From positions 53,153,678-53,217,677 of the forward strand of contig OZ023274.1 of the NCBI GenBank assembly GCA_964007475.1: DNA of 64,000 nucleotides, in the 5' to 3' direction. Of this stretch, positions 48,901 through 60,851 are shown in pieces (position 1 is the first letter of the stretch; every line of letters begins with the position of its first letter). Below the pieces are notes generated by a model. That model saw only the letters and a list, made by a program, of their open reading frames with translations, was not told the DNA's origin and did no database searches. The translations under genes were made by a program, and so were the position numbers. Source of the DNA: Hybos culiciformis (lineage: Eukaryota > Arthropoda > Insecta > Diptera > Hybotidae).

Positions 48901-51900
48901 GACAATAACTACAGAATCTTAAGTGATCAATTTCGGTGGTTTGTTACCAGCTCTGGTATCCAATTTGTTTTTTTAATTGGAAAAAGTTTTGAGTTTGGTG
49001 CGGAAGTAGGAGTGATTGATCCAAAAATCTTCTAAGAACTCATAAAGTTGGTTTTTAAGTAACGCTAAGCCATCTATCAAATCAGAACTACCTAAAGTAA
49101 TTCAGATTACTTTTGCACAGAGATGGCCAATACGTCGATCGCGATCGACCGGCCGATCCCGAACCAATTTTTGGTCGATCAATCGGTTGGAGATGATGCA
49201 AATAGTTACAAACACTGCTCATTCAATCTTACTTATTAATTCACATCATTTTGATGTGTTTCCTTTTCCTTTTAAAAACGATTCATATCTATTGTTCTAA
49301 AAAATTAAGGTCACATTTTTTAATAAAAAAAAATAGGTTGGATGAAAGCATATCTCTTAAAACTAATGTAATCTTTATCTTACATACCAAAGAATTTGAG
49401 GAAGATTTTAGGAATAGCCGAATCATAAATAGTAATCCAAAGTTATCAAATGTAGCAAATTTGTACATACGTTTCATCTGAATGGGCAATTTCATTTACA
49501 AGGAAGACTAGATATCCTTCCTTTACTCAAGATTTATTAGTATTATCTCGGACTGGATTTAGCAAAATTATGAATGCTTGGTCGAAGACATGCAGCCTTC
49601 CTTTTAAATTTAATATATGTTTTTGGGTAATTTCACCGTTGTCACTTGTATGTGTATTGAATGTGTTTAATATCAATATTTTATAAGATCGATCACGACA
49701 CATTTTATTAAAAATTAGTCGATCTTACATATAATGAAGTTGGTCACTTTAGCATATAAGTAAAAAAATTATAATTTCTTATATAAGTTCTTTTATAAGT
49801 TCTTTTATAATTATTTTTTTTGTTTTTAGCAAATACTCCAAATTTATCATCACAAAATTCCTCTTTTTTCAATAATAATGACATTCAAGGTGATAATGGC
49901 AATAGTTCAATTATGAAAAATCAGTGGTTTCGTGAACAAGACGGGCGTTATCATTGTCAGTATTGCGATAAAAATTATCAATATTCAAAATCACTGAAAG
50001 AGCATATTGAATCACAACATAAACCAGTTGAAAAAGATTTTGTTTGCTCAATATGCTCAAAAGCATTTTCAAAACAATGGAAACTAAATACTCATCTTAA
50101 AGTTCATACGGGTAAAATTTAAAATAAAATTTTTTTTTTTTTAAATAAATGTTCATGTTATTTAAAAAACAATAATAAATCAGATATTTTGCATTAGTAA
50201 ATTAAAGGTATATTGTCAATAATTAGGTTATATATATATTTTTTTGTTTTAGATGAAAGACCTTTCATTTGCACTGTATGCGTTATGACATTTAAATGGA
50301 AAAAAAATTTGCAACGTCATTTAATGAGAATTCACAATATAAAATTATCCGAATTACCTAGAGAAAGCTATTGTAATAATACATCAAAACTAAAAGAATT
50401 ACTAGAAAAGCCTTCTGGAAATAATTCCTTAGTAGATCATATTAAAAATAACATTGCAACAAACTCTATGAGTGCACAAAAAATTGAATATCAAAATACT
50501 ATTAGCTCTCAGAAACAAATACTGAAGCAGAACTCATCTAATTCTCTTCGAATTTTAGGGGATCAATCTTTTAGTTCTTCACCTCAGAAAAGATTCCAAA
50601 ATTCTGCAAATACACAACAAAATCGAGCTCAAACTACGATGCGTCAACAAATAAAGATTGATAAATTTCAAGATTCAATTAATAATTTAGAATTGAGTAA
50701 TGTTCAGGATCCCAGTGAAAATCAAAACAATTCAATAAGTTTGAATGATGACAATGATGGTGATATTGAAGAAGCTGAACTGGAAGAAGGTTTAGCGGCA
50801 GATTTTGCCATTGTAAATCATTGTATCGATGATGACGATGAAGATGATGATGGTGTAGATGATAGTAATAATTATCGAAATGAAATATATTTTGGCGGAA
50901 ATCAAAAAAGTTTTTCTGAAAAATTACACTCAAATGAACTGTTAGCTGCGTCGTCAATGAAACTAGAGAGCCATGAGGAAAATTTATCATTTAATGAGAC
51001 TAATTTTATGAGCCAGCAACAAAATTATTCCAAAAGACAAAAACTTATTGATAGTAATTATTATAGTTATCAGCAACATTCATTTGGAAGTTATGGAAAT
51101 ACATGTGGTTCAGAGTACATTCCATTAGGTTAGTTTTTCTTACATTTTTTTCAGGGACCGAAATCTCAAGAAAAAACTCCAAATTATAGTTGGTATTTTG
51201 GTATTGAAATATCAATATGAGACAACACACATTATTTTTAAAGGCTTATTTTTAACATAATATTTCTACTGATCTATCGTCTGCTTTTTTATTTTTTTTG
51301 CGTAGAAAATAGCATAATAATAGCATAACTATATAACATTTAAAAATTAAAGCACAAAGAAATATAGTATACTATATTTTTCTGTGATTAAACATTAAAG
51401 TTAAGTCTCATATTAGATAGAAATAAAAAAGTTATGACATTTTAAGTTTTTTTCCCTCACATTTATTTAAATTTATTAATATGTATTGTGAAAGGCATTA
51501 GGTATAAAATAATAATTTTTTTTTTCTGCTTTTTAACTAGCAAATAAATAATAAATAGTAAGCTGGGAGGTGGGAGGTGGCTAGGAGCAATAGGTTTTGA
51601 AATTCTATTTAGTTACGTTCATGCTTATTTATAGGCCTCCTAGAATTTACTGTGGAATTTGATACTCTGGTTTGAAAATCTTGTTCTCAAATTATTTTTC
51701 GAATATTTCGATGAAATTGAATGATATGCATTCTAAGACCCCTCTTATACATTGTTTTATTTTTATGTCGAAAAGCAAAGCAAAAAACCGTCAGGCAAGT
51801 TTTTACATGAATTAATAAATAAAATAAAGAATGGGATTTTCGGACAAGAATTATTCAAAGTAAGTTCGATAACAAGGAGAGTTCTTCTAAAACTGGTTAT

Positions 51901-53885
51901 TTTCAAATAGTTGTTTCAGAGAAAATAACTAAATGTATATTAGTAGCAAATACAAAAATTTGGGGGCGAAAAACTACAAATGTCAGTATTTTATTTATAT
52001 CAATCCAGTGCCGTATGCATTTTTTAAAGGAAATATTGTGAAGTAACATAATTAATAGCCTATATTAGACAATTCAACTTTCGGTCCTTGATATAATTTT
52101 CAGTGTTAATATTTCAAATGTAACAAAAATCTGTTTTATCTTTTTTTCTGTATAAAATAAATTGTATAAATTATTTTAATTCTGAATTGGATGAGTGATG
52201 GTTTTTGTGGACAGTCTTGATTAAAATAAATAATTTCAAAATTATTTGATCTTGGGAAATCGAGGTATGATTTTATAAAAAAAAAAAAATAAAAACATAA
52301 ATTTAATTATTTTTTCAATCATTTTTTAAGTTTCACTTTGATTTTGTCGTTTTGAATGTGAGTATTGTGAAGATTCAATTTTTAACTTTGATGTTTGAAT
52401 ATTAGTAGGTTTAATTTATATTTTCTCAAGTTAACATCTTTTAACATCTGGACTGAAATTATGTAACTTATAAGATTCTACTAAATTTCTTTAAGCTTTT
52501 ATGCATAAATAACAACGTAAAAAAATGGTATGAATTATATTTAAATAAAAGAAAGTTACATAATTAGTATTCAGATATTGACTACGCTGATTTGTATTTT
52601 TAAACCATAATTTAGTAATTACTATTACATACTAACATTGCTCTGGGAAATGGTTTTTTAAATCTTATTTTTATTAAAAGAATTAATTTAAATTTGAAGT
52701 TTGTTTTTTTAAAAATTCGCTCAATAAATTTCCAAATAAATTTTAACAAAAGTAATTTTTCTCTTGTGTTTTTTGTGCTCTTGTACTACCCTAATCCTGT
52801 GATGCATTATTAATTTTTTAATACTAAGTCTTGAACGTTCGTTGACATGAATTTTTGTCCGTGAATCAAGAACTAAAGTATTGTTTACTACGCAATACTT
52901 TTAATTTAGTTATTGATATTTGTAATATAATGTCTCTCGATTTCCAGAATAATAGTATAATATTAAAAGTTTTCGATGTCAAGTGTCTGGAAAATTTTGA
53001 TTTAAGAGTTACAATGTTTAATTTCCCGATTAATGGTGTTAGTAGTGAAAATTTGACAACGAATATGTCTTAGCTGATTAACTTGTTTTCGTGAGTTCGT
53101 TGAAGAAGAAATTTCATGTAATTCATTGACAAAAATATAATTTATAAAAATTATTCATTTTATTTTATTTTGATATTGTTTTTTTTTTTTTTTTTATTTC
53201 ACATTTTTGTTTTCATTTTATATTTTTAGATCAATCTGAGCCTATTAATTCCACTGAAGAACAAAATTTAGATTCAATAAGAAATCATTTCGTTTCATTT
53301 GCTCCGATAGTAAATGAGCAAGAAAAAAATAAATCGTTACCCGTTTCAACAATCCAACCTAATAAGGATGGTTTGTATGCCTGTAGAGTTTGTAAAAAAC
53401 TTTATTTGCGCAAGGATTCTCTAAGAGCACATATGCGTATTCATACGGCTGGTTTGGAATGCAGTTATTGTGGCAAAATGTTCACACATAAATACTTCTT
53501 GGAGAGGCATATTCGAACTCATACAGGTTAGTTTATTGTTAACTAGCAGAAATTTAATTGTTTCCAATAATTGAGATTTTTTTACTTCATTTACTAATTA
53601 ATACTTTTTTTATTTTTAGGTGAAAGACCATTTTCATGTCATTTATGTAGCTTAGCATTTGCAGACGAAAATACTCTAAAAAATCATATCAAAACACATA
53701 CGGGTGAAAAAAAGTTCGAATGCCAGTTCTGTCAGAAAAAATTTATTAAGCAATATGAAAAAATTGATCATGAGCGTAATGTCCATAACAATCAAAATCC
53801 ATATGAATGTAAGGACTGCAAAGAAAATTTCAATCAATTTAGATTGTTACGTTTTCATAGAAGATTTTGTCCAAGTCGTAAATGA
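45917..53885 (+). CDS. C2H2 zinc-finger protein Z6, long split gene
   Basis: Five exons (45917-47147, 49830-50111, 50253-51128, 53230-53526, 53620-53885) join in frame to 983 residues. Exon 1 has a Ser/His-rich leader, the family N-terminal element (CAEIFIENGIYSINCEFC, then LVEFSCHMLENH) and a long Ser/Thr/Gln-rich region. Exons 2-3 encode three fingers (CQYCDKNYQYSKSLKEH, CSICSKAFSKQWKLNTH, CTVCVMTFKWKKNLQRH) and an acidic, disordered stretch with DDDEDDDG. Exons 4-5 encode five more, from CRVCKKLYLRKDSLRAH to a last finger with a Cys as final ligand. Exons 1 and 3 both end in phase 1 and are followed at once by TAG if unspliced, so shorter isoforms are possible. Whether 45917-51128 and 53230-53885 always form one mRNA is inferred from phase and splice sites. 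Confidence 0.82.
47148..49829. other. Z6 intron 1 (2.7 kb)
   Basis: AT-rich, with long A and T runs at 47.7-48.3 kb. It contains a MITE-like element (48464-48889). Near 49128, CAGAGATGGCCAATACG with GATCGCGATCGACCGGCC looks like one end of another transposon, but no partner end was found. Confidence 0.6.
48464..48889. mobile_element. MITE-like element with TTAAGAGCCCTC ends
   Basis: Left end TTAAGAGCCCTCAATGTGAA; right end in reverse complement TTAAGAGCCCTCCATGTGAA. The interior contains two related CTCCAGGG(T/C)(A/T)GGTGA segments. No coding frame. TTAA at both ends may be target or terminal repeat. Confidence 0.72.
51129..53229. other. Z6 intron 3 (2.1 kb)
   Basis: AT-rich intron with GGTTAGT donor and TTTTTAG acceptor. 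No inverted repeats or coding signals were recognised. If exon 3 is left unspliced, a stop follows directly and polyadenylation within this interval would give a shorter protein. Confidence 0.55.
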
Positions 53886-55860
53886 TTTTATGCTATAAAA
53901 AAATATATAGTAAAATACCTCGAAAATAGTAATTATTTAACAACTTTATTCCGAAAAGATATTTTGCTAACATGAAAAAATAAATTTTTAATATATACAA
54001 TGTACAGGTACACAGTATAATCTAAGAAATCTGAAAAATTATTAAAATAAACAAATGCCTGCATTTCTCAAAAATAAAATATTTTGTAATAAATCTTTGA
54101 ATTGATTTATTGATTATAATTTTTCTTTCAATTACACATGATCAAATTTAACTATTGCTCAATAATATTAAGGTTAAGTTTTAAGTATTCAAATTTTCTT
54201 GTATTATATGGTTTTATTTCCTGTTATAGTATTTGAATTGAGAACAAATAAAATTTTTTAATTTATATTTTAAGAAAGGGGCAATTAAAAAAAATTATCA
54301 AATTGACTGTATATATAAAAAAAAAATTCATAAAGAAATTATATTAAAAATTTTACAAGAAAATTATAAGGAAAATGATTATAGTAATATACAAAAATTA
54401 TATAAATTTAGAAAAAAATATCACGGTTAATTATTGTAAAATGTAACTTAAATGAAATTATAAATAAGACTATTATTTTTTATTACTATTAGTTTTATTT
54501 AATAAAATGTATTATTTTAAACATAAGAATAAAATAAAAATAGTAAATTTTTTCATAAAAAAATAACCTTATGAATTATTATCAACAAAAAAAAGAACAG
54601 GGGCCAAATTCTATAACTATGTTGTTCAAAAAAATGTTGCTCGAACAACATTTTTTAAGCGACATCTAATTGTATGTCGTTAAAAAAATGTTGTTCGAGC
54701 AACATTTTTTTGAACAACATAGTTATAGAATTTGGCCCCAGGTATCTGGGTCAAATGAATTCCAATTTATTGTGGGAAATTTATAAAAACTGAATTTTTT
54801 TGTTCAGGTGAACGAATGAGTATCAATTTTACATTCATCGTATCTAATAGGCGACTTTGACTAAGCTCAGCTTTCGTTAACAGAAAATGTATCATTATTT
54901 GCAGAACAGGAATACTTTCTATTTATTTTTTTCCAAAAGCTGTTACCCTATAATATAACGACAAAAAATAAATTAATTAGAATAAAATTTAATAATTATA
55001 ATAGAATGGTACAATTATATTTTGTACAGGTTTTGTTCTAAGTCCTTTGTTTAAAAAATTTTCGTTAAGATTCGTTTCAAAATTGTCCCCTATTTTAAGT
55101 TCATGAGACTCAACAATATGTAAAAAAAAACTTACTAATGAATTTTAATAATTTCTTATAAAAAATAATTTAAATGTGTACTAAAAAGCAGAAAATAAAA
55201 CTCAATTTTCGAATCCAAGAAAATAATTTTTTTATGTTAGTAATTTTGTTGGCATAAATATATTTTCTCTATAAATTAAAAACGTGGGGCTATTAAAGTT
55301 CTTCTTCATCTTCTTCAATGGCGCAGCGACCCAATTCGAGTCTTGGCCTCCTCTTGGCAATTAAAGTAATAAACCAATATGGCAATTTGAACTTGAAATT
55401 AACTTTTGACTCACTTCCTCCAAACCATTATAGTGTTGAAAATGTAAATTTTTGCATTTTAAGCTCAAAAAATGGTTTTTTTTAATGACAAAAAAGTTGT
55501 AAAGAGAGAATGGTATTGATTAAAAAAAAGGAGAACTTATCAATTATTTTGATCTCTATTTTATAAAAAAGGCTTTGTAGACAAGTACGTGATTAAACTA
55601 ACTTGTTCTATGAGTTGTTAGGAGTGTTTCTGTATACAGTTTGGCAGAAAATAAAAATCAACAGAAATAGGTAGAAGGTAAAGGATAATTTATTATTCGA
55701 TGGATGTTCACGTGTTGGTAAATAATCATCATTATATTATTATCATTATTATATCATAGAGCATTTCAGAGAGCATTTCATGTATTATATATTTTTTATT
55801 TATCTAAATAAAAAAAATTAAACGAATTTTCGTTTTAATAACATCCTTCCATATAAGCAT
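53886..55860. other. Region downstream of Z6
   Basis: Very AT-rich. It holds the Z6 3' end and one palindromic element (54600-54739). A segment near 55303-55365 (GGCGCAGCGACCCAATTCG, then TCTTGGCCTCC) stands out in composition and may be a dispersed-repeat fragment. No gene is supported. Confidence 0.5.
54600..54739. mobile_element. Near-perfect 140-bp palindromic MITE
   Basis: It begins GGGGCCAAATTCTATAACTA and ends with the complement, TAGTTATAGAATTTGGCCCC. The arms continue through GTTGTTCAAAAAAATGTTG almost to the centre, so the element can fold into one long hairpin. It has no coding content; no clear duplicated target was identified. Confidence 0.85.
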
Positions 55861-56459
55861 CACTGTGCTCAGAGCTAAAAATATTCAAATATTTTCAAAT
55901 AAAAGTAAAAAGTAATTATATTTTAAAAGTAATCATTCCTTTTTTCAAAAAGGAATTGAATTTGAAAAAGTAATGAATAAAAAGTAATTGAATTTTGAAA
56001 GGAATGAATAATTTTTAAAAAAGGAATTGAATTTGAAAAAGGAATGAATAAAAAGTAATCGAATTTTCAAAGGAATGAATATTTTTTCTAAAAGGAATTT
56101 AATTTTAAAAAGGAATGAATAAAAAGGAATCGAATTTTTAAAGGAATGAATTTTTTTTCAAAAAGGAATTTAATTTTAAAAAGGAATGAATAAAAAGTAA
56201 TTGAATTTTAAAAGTAATGAATATTTATTTAAAAATACTCATATAAAGTATATTAAAAAAAGCGTTGAAATCTGTTGAACGAGTTGAACGAATGTTTATT
56301 AATGTACAGTGATGAGTTTTTTTCTTCATCTAGATTTTTTCCTATGCATATGGAGCAAATAAATCTTGTTATTACAACGTTTTTATCAAGTCACTTTTTA
56401 CAACGTTTTTATCAAGTCACTTTCTTGTCTGTTTGTCTGTCCACGAAATTTTGTAATCA

Positions 56460-56957
56460 AATTTTAGACCATTTTCCGACAAGCTATAGCTCTGAAACTT
56501 TAAATATAGCTCTGAACCCGATAACAATGCAATATTCTACCACTTTAATCATGATGTGAAAAGTGTTTGGTCTGTTTGTCTGCCCGCGAAATTTTGCATT
56601 CAAATTTTCACAACCAAAAGTTTGTTCGATTACAATCAAATTCAGTACATAAAAGGAGGAAATAATTAAACACATAAATTTCGTAACAAAAAATATATCG
56701 GCCTCCTAGTTCCTACCCAGCGACGTTCCCCTCGGGTGGACTTCAAAAGTTGTTCCGATTTAATTTAAATTTGGTATACTAAAAGAATAAATAATTAAAC
56801 ACACACCGAGCGAGCTCCCCTGGGAGAGGACTTCAAAAGCTCGTCCGATTTCATTCAAATTGGGTTCATAAAAGAGGAAATGATTAAACACACAAATTTC
56901 GTAACAAAAAATAAATCAGTCAAGCTCCGTAACTAAGCACGGGTTGACGGCTAGTTG
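56460..56957. repeat. Repeat fragment, possible Helitron-like 3' end
   Basis: Two related units each contain a GGACTTCAAAAG(C/T)(T/C)(G/C)GTCCGATTT-like segment and AATGATTAAACACACAAATT-like text. The block ends GCACGGGTTGACGGCTAGT, which resembles the CTAG-type 3' end of Helitron-like elements preceded by a small stem. The 5' end is not seen. Tentative. Confidence 0.3.
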
Positions 56958-56978
56958 ACTAAAAAGAAGAAAATAAAT

Positions 56979-57274
56979 ACTAAATAAAAAAGTTTCAAAA
57001 ACCACGTTTTTCAATTGAGTAAAAAGAAGAAAATAAAAATTTTTCTCCGGCTCATTCAGAGGATTGTGGACAAACGTACGAAACTAATTACAACAGTCTA
57101 TAACTAGAAACGTTGGGCGCATTTTTACGACACATTTATAGTATTATGTTATAGTATTATGTAATCAGTATCAAATATGTTTGTCCACAATCCTCTGAAT
57201 GAGCCGGAGAAAAATTTTATTTTCTTTTTTTTAGTCAATTAAAAAACGTGGTTTTTATAACTTTTTTATTTAGT
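56979..57274. mobile_element. MITE with ~100-bp inverted repeats
   Basis: The left arm runs ACTAAATAAAAAAGTT, ACCACGTTTTTCAATTGAG, then CTCCGGCTCATTCAGAGGA and TTGTGGACAAAC. The right arm is its complement (57179-57274). The short central part is unique. No coding capacity; it lies inside the old hAT element. Confidence 0.8.
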
Positions 57275-57555
57275 AATTTTAATTGTGATGAATGATATAC
57301 TGCTTTGCATATTAATAATAGCACAACTAAATATTCAACATTCTTTTTATTTACTTATAATAGTATGTATTAAATTGAATTTTGAGAACAAAAATATTTG
57401 TAGAAAGTCTTTTACCTTTTTAATGTCTTGCCCCAGAAACTTTCGGATAATGCAATTGTTTCGAAGTGTACTAAGTAATATCAAGGGACGCTATAAATTT
57501 TAAAAAATAAAACTTCACACAAAAAATGTAAAAAAATAACAATATTAACGGGTGC

Positions 57556-59087
57556 CAGGGTTGGACTGGCTATAAAAATAAACCGGGAAGTTTTGGACTA
57601 CCGGCCCATTTCTCTATATAAAAAAATACATTGCTTATCCGCTTCTTTATATAAAAAAATGAAATGCTTATTTAGAATATAGGCCCAAATAAATACGCAT
57701 TTCTATAAACACTTATAGGTTCCCTAATTTTTTTAATTCAATACTATGTAAAAAAAAGTATAGGAACTGAACGAAAAATTGTAAGAATTATTGTTAATTA
57801 AATTGGAATATTGGGAAAGAATTAAATTAAGTATTTGTAAATCATGAACCCATCCGTCTATTTTCACTCTAATGGAAAGGAGAATATATCTTTAGACATG
57901 GTTTAATTCGCAAATATGGCTTGAATATATGCCTTCAATGCTTTAGAGAATACGCCAATGATATTGGTTTTAAGAAACTCGATTAATTCATTCCAATGGC
58001 GCTCAAATAAATTGTTCTTCAACACAGGCAAAAAATGATATCAGTTTCAAATTTTTATCTATAAACCAAATTTATTGAAGAATTAATAAAATTTAATTTA
58101 TATTTAGTTGATTCCCGGACAGTTGCCCAAATGACATTTGCCAATCTGACATTTGCCCACGGGCATTTGCCCACGGACATTTGCCAATCTGACATTTGAC
58201 CAGTTTTTTAATTTAACAAAGCTTATACTCAGCTAAAAAAAAAAAATTTTTTTGAAAAAATTTACCTATTAAGTTGGAAATAAATTTGTTTCAATTTGGA
58301 AAAGGTGTGAAAAGGAACGGGAACTCAAATATCGGATTGGCCAATCTCAGATTGTCAAATGTTCGTGGGCAAATGTCAGATTTTCAAATGTCATTTGGGC
58401 AACTGTCTGCCCCCCCTTTAGCTGTTTTAACGATCCAATCAAGGTTCAATAATCCCTTAACAAATTTCTAAATTTTCTGATATCATAAATGTTGCTTTTA
58501 ATTTTAAAGTTTCTGGGAACACAACTAACACTATTTAAATATAAACTTTTATGAAATCTTTTTTAATTGATTTCCAATATGGTTTTTGGGCTTTAAATTT
58601 TAAAAACACTTTTTGAATAAATAATATAGGTATATTCGATTTTCTTTCCAAACATGACGATTATAAACTAAAATTTTGGAATTGAAAACAGTATTTAAAT
58701 TATTTAAATCTAAGTAAAATGAGTTGCAGGCCACGGAAATCTCATACATTTCATATATTTTAGCACAAAAGAGGACTAGAGAGTTGGAATCTGATCGAAT
58801 CAATTAACAAATTTTTTTTTTTACCCTGTTTTCTTTTTTAATTAATAAATTTTTTTGAATATAACTTTCCAGTTTATAGTATTTTCAAGGTTTAATTGTT
58901 AAGCACTAAGTACCGTACTTTCGAAGTTATTATACTTCGGTTGTTTCCCAAAATCATTTCCAATCAAAATATATTTAAATCAGATTCCATTGTATCTTTA
59001 AAATAATTAGTAATAAAAAGTTTTAATTTATCGGCCCAAATATTACCGGCCCACCGGGAAATGTCCCGGTGGGCCAGTCCAACCCTG
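57556..59087. mobile_element. hAT-like element with perfect 8-bp target duplications, nested in older hAT
   Basis: Ends are CAGGGTTGGACTGGC and GCCAGTCCAACCCTG, flanked by ACGGGTGC on both sides (57548-57555, 59088-59095). Subterminal CCGGCCC motifs follow. At 1.53 kb no clear transposase frame remains, so it is non-autonomous or decayed. It contains a further element at 58118-58407 and itself interrupts the hAT copy at 55861-60040. Confidence 0.92.
58118..58407. mobile_element. Small foldback element with GACAGTTGCCCAAATGAC ends
   Basis: Each arm is a string of short units (CAATCTGACATTTGCCCACG) and the two arms are inverted. The style, short tandem units forming inverted arms around a GACATTTG core, is reminiscent of the element at 36080-36619, though the units differ (GCCCAC here, GTCCGC there). 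This is the third nesting level in the region. Confidence 0.72.
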
Positions 59088-59233
59088 ACGGGTGCTATAA
59101 TTTTCCACAGCAGTTTTAGTTTCTAAGTTTATCGTTGCATTATAAACTGTATATTTAATATAAAAGCTATTTAAGTCATTGTCTTAAAGTTATTTTTGAG
59201 AAGTAACCACAAGACGGTGATGTTTCTTTTGAC

Positions 59234-59437
59234 ATCCTGAACAAATATCCAACAATCAAGGAGATTTTCCTTAAATTTAGTACTCCATTACCATCTTCTG
59301 CACCTGTGGATAGACCTTTTTCCTTTGCGGGAATGGTGAATACAGCAAAAAGGCAAACTCTTTCTGATAAAAATTTCGCTGAATTAGTTTTACTTAAAAT
59401 AAATTTTGAAGTTGTTCAAAATTTGCAAATATCTTAA
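59234..59437 (+). pseudogene. hAT transposase C-terminal dimerisation domain, remnant
   Basis: The open stretch encodes ILNKYPTIKEIFLKFSTPL, then PSSAPVDRPFSFAGM, TAKRQTLSDKNFAELVLLK and a stop. The SSAPVER-FSxxG and LSD/xxFxxLxxLK pattern is the hallmark of the hAT C-terminal dimerisation region. Upstream the frame is broken: the nested element at 57556-59087 ends ~150 bp before it, and no DDE-bearing part was recognised. It was presumably the transposase of the element at 55861-60040. Confidence 0.85.
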
Positions 59438-60851
59438 TTAAATTAAAATTTAACAAAAAATCCTATGTTAAATTCAAAATTAATTGTATTATTTACATAT
59501 TTTTATTACATTGTTAAAAATAGGGAAAGTAAAACATTTGTTTTAACATTTTTATTGCGTATTTTTTCAACTTAAATATTTTTTCAACTAATAAATATGA
59601 AAATTTATATTTTTTTTTGGAAAAATATGCTTTTAAAGAAAAATATACGAAAAAATATGAATTACTTTTTATTCATTTCTTTCAAAATTCGATTACTTTT
59701 TATTCATTCCTTTTTAAAATTCAATTCCTTTTTGAAAAAAAATTCATTCCTTTCAAAATTCGATTACTTTTTATTCATTCCTTTTTAAAATTCAATTCCT
59801 TTTAGAAAAAATATTCATTACTTTCAAAATTCGATTACTTTTTATTCATTCCTTTTTCAAATTCAATTCCTTTTAGAAAAATTATTCATTCCTTTCAAAA
59901 TTCAATTACTTTTTATTCATTACTTTTTTAAATTCAATTCCTTTTTGAAAAAAGTAATGATTACTTTTAAAATACAATTACTTTTTATTCATTACTAGTA
60001 TTCAATACAAAAGTATTTGAAATTTTACAGCAGCACAGTCTGTGCTGTATAATGCAATATAATACAAAATGCTTGTTTAGAGTCAGCAATGCAGACACAA
60101 TTCAGTATTACACTTTTCAGTATTACACTTTTTACTCACAAGATGACTATTTTTATGAGATACAAATTTCTGACTTTTGTTTTTAATAAAAGCTTATTTA
60201 AATAAATTTGTTTTAAAATGTGATATTTTTATTTTTGAATTGTTTAATAAAGAGAAAATGAATACTTTAAAAAGTTTTAAAAGTTTTTGTAAATTTTTCA
60301 TAGCACGAACGTAGGCTGCATATATCCATTTTTAATTTTTTATTTATTTAGATATATTCTGATTATTTTATGAGATTCAATTAATTCAAGGTGAAATATG
60401 AGAGATATTCCATTCTCTATGTGAAACAAATTATTTTTTACTTGGATGTTCTATTATTACTTCGGAATATATGTATATGGAATGGCTGTGCTGTATGTCC
60501 CATACCAGAGCATGAATGAATTATAAAAAAATTCAATTCTTAAAGTGACCGTCGCACAGGTATTTTTTCCTTTGAAATTCTCTCGTTAAAGCATAACTTA
60601 GACGGGCTGAGTGGTCTTTCAAAATGTGGAAAGTTTCGTTAAATAAGTACGTATTCAAAAATTTTCTAACATCCAATGGTATTTCAACATTACTACACAC
60701 ATGCTACTCATACAAAGTAAAAAAAATGGATTTTTTCAACCAGGTTATACCAGGACTTATTTAAAACAAAGACGAGTAAATTTTAAATTGACCATTTCAA
60801 GTTGAATAAACATTCAACTATATCATGCATAATACTACGTATTATATATAT

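Larger units (their letters stand above)
55861..60040. mobile_element. Decayed hAT transposon (~4.2 kb) with nested insertions
   Basis: Ends are CACTGTGCTC and, in reverse complement, GACTGTGCTG. Near each end is a block of ~71-bp units built on AATTCAATTCCTTTTTGAAA, TTCATTCCTTTCAAAATTCG and ATTACTTTTTATTCATTCC (right: 59665-59995; left: the complement at 55920-56230), forming long sub-terminal inverted arrays. A readable transposase C-terminus lies at 59234-59437. No matching 8-bp target duplication was found, so the exact ends are approximate. Contained within are the elements at 56979-57274 and 57556-59087. Confidence 0.7.

Noticed and set aside
49128..49700. Second hAT-like element in Z6 intron 1 starting CAGAGATGGCCAATACG
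   Set aside because: No matching opposite end or 8-bp duplication was found.
50679..50990. His/Leu-rich minus-strand frame
   Set aside because: It is the antisense of the acidic GAT/GAA-rich part of Z6 exon 3.
55303..55365. SINE-like or structured RNA fragment with GGCGCAGCGACCCAATTCG
   Set aside because: Composition stands out, but there is no promoter box, tail or second copy in the window.
59597..59805. Phe/Ile-rich small open frames near the right end of the hAT element
   Set aside because: They are translations of the ~71-bp sub-terminal repeat units.
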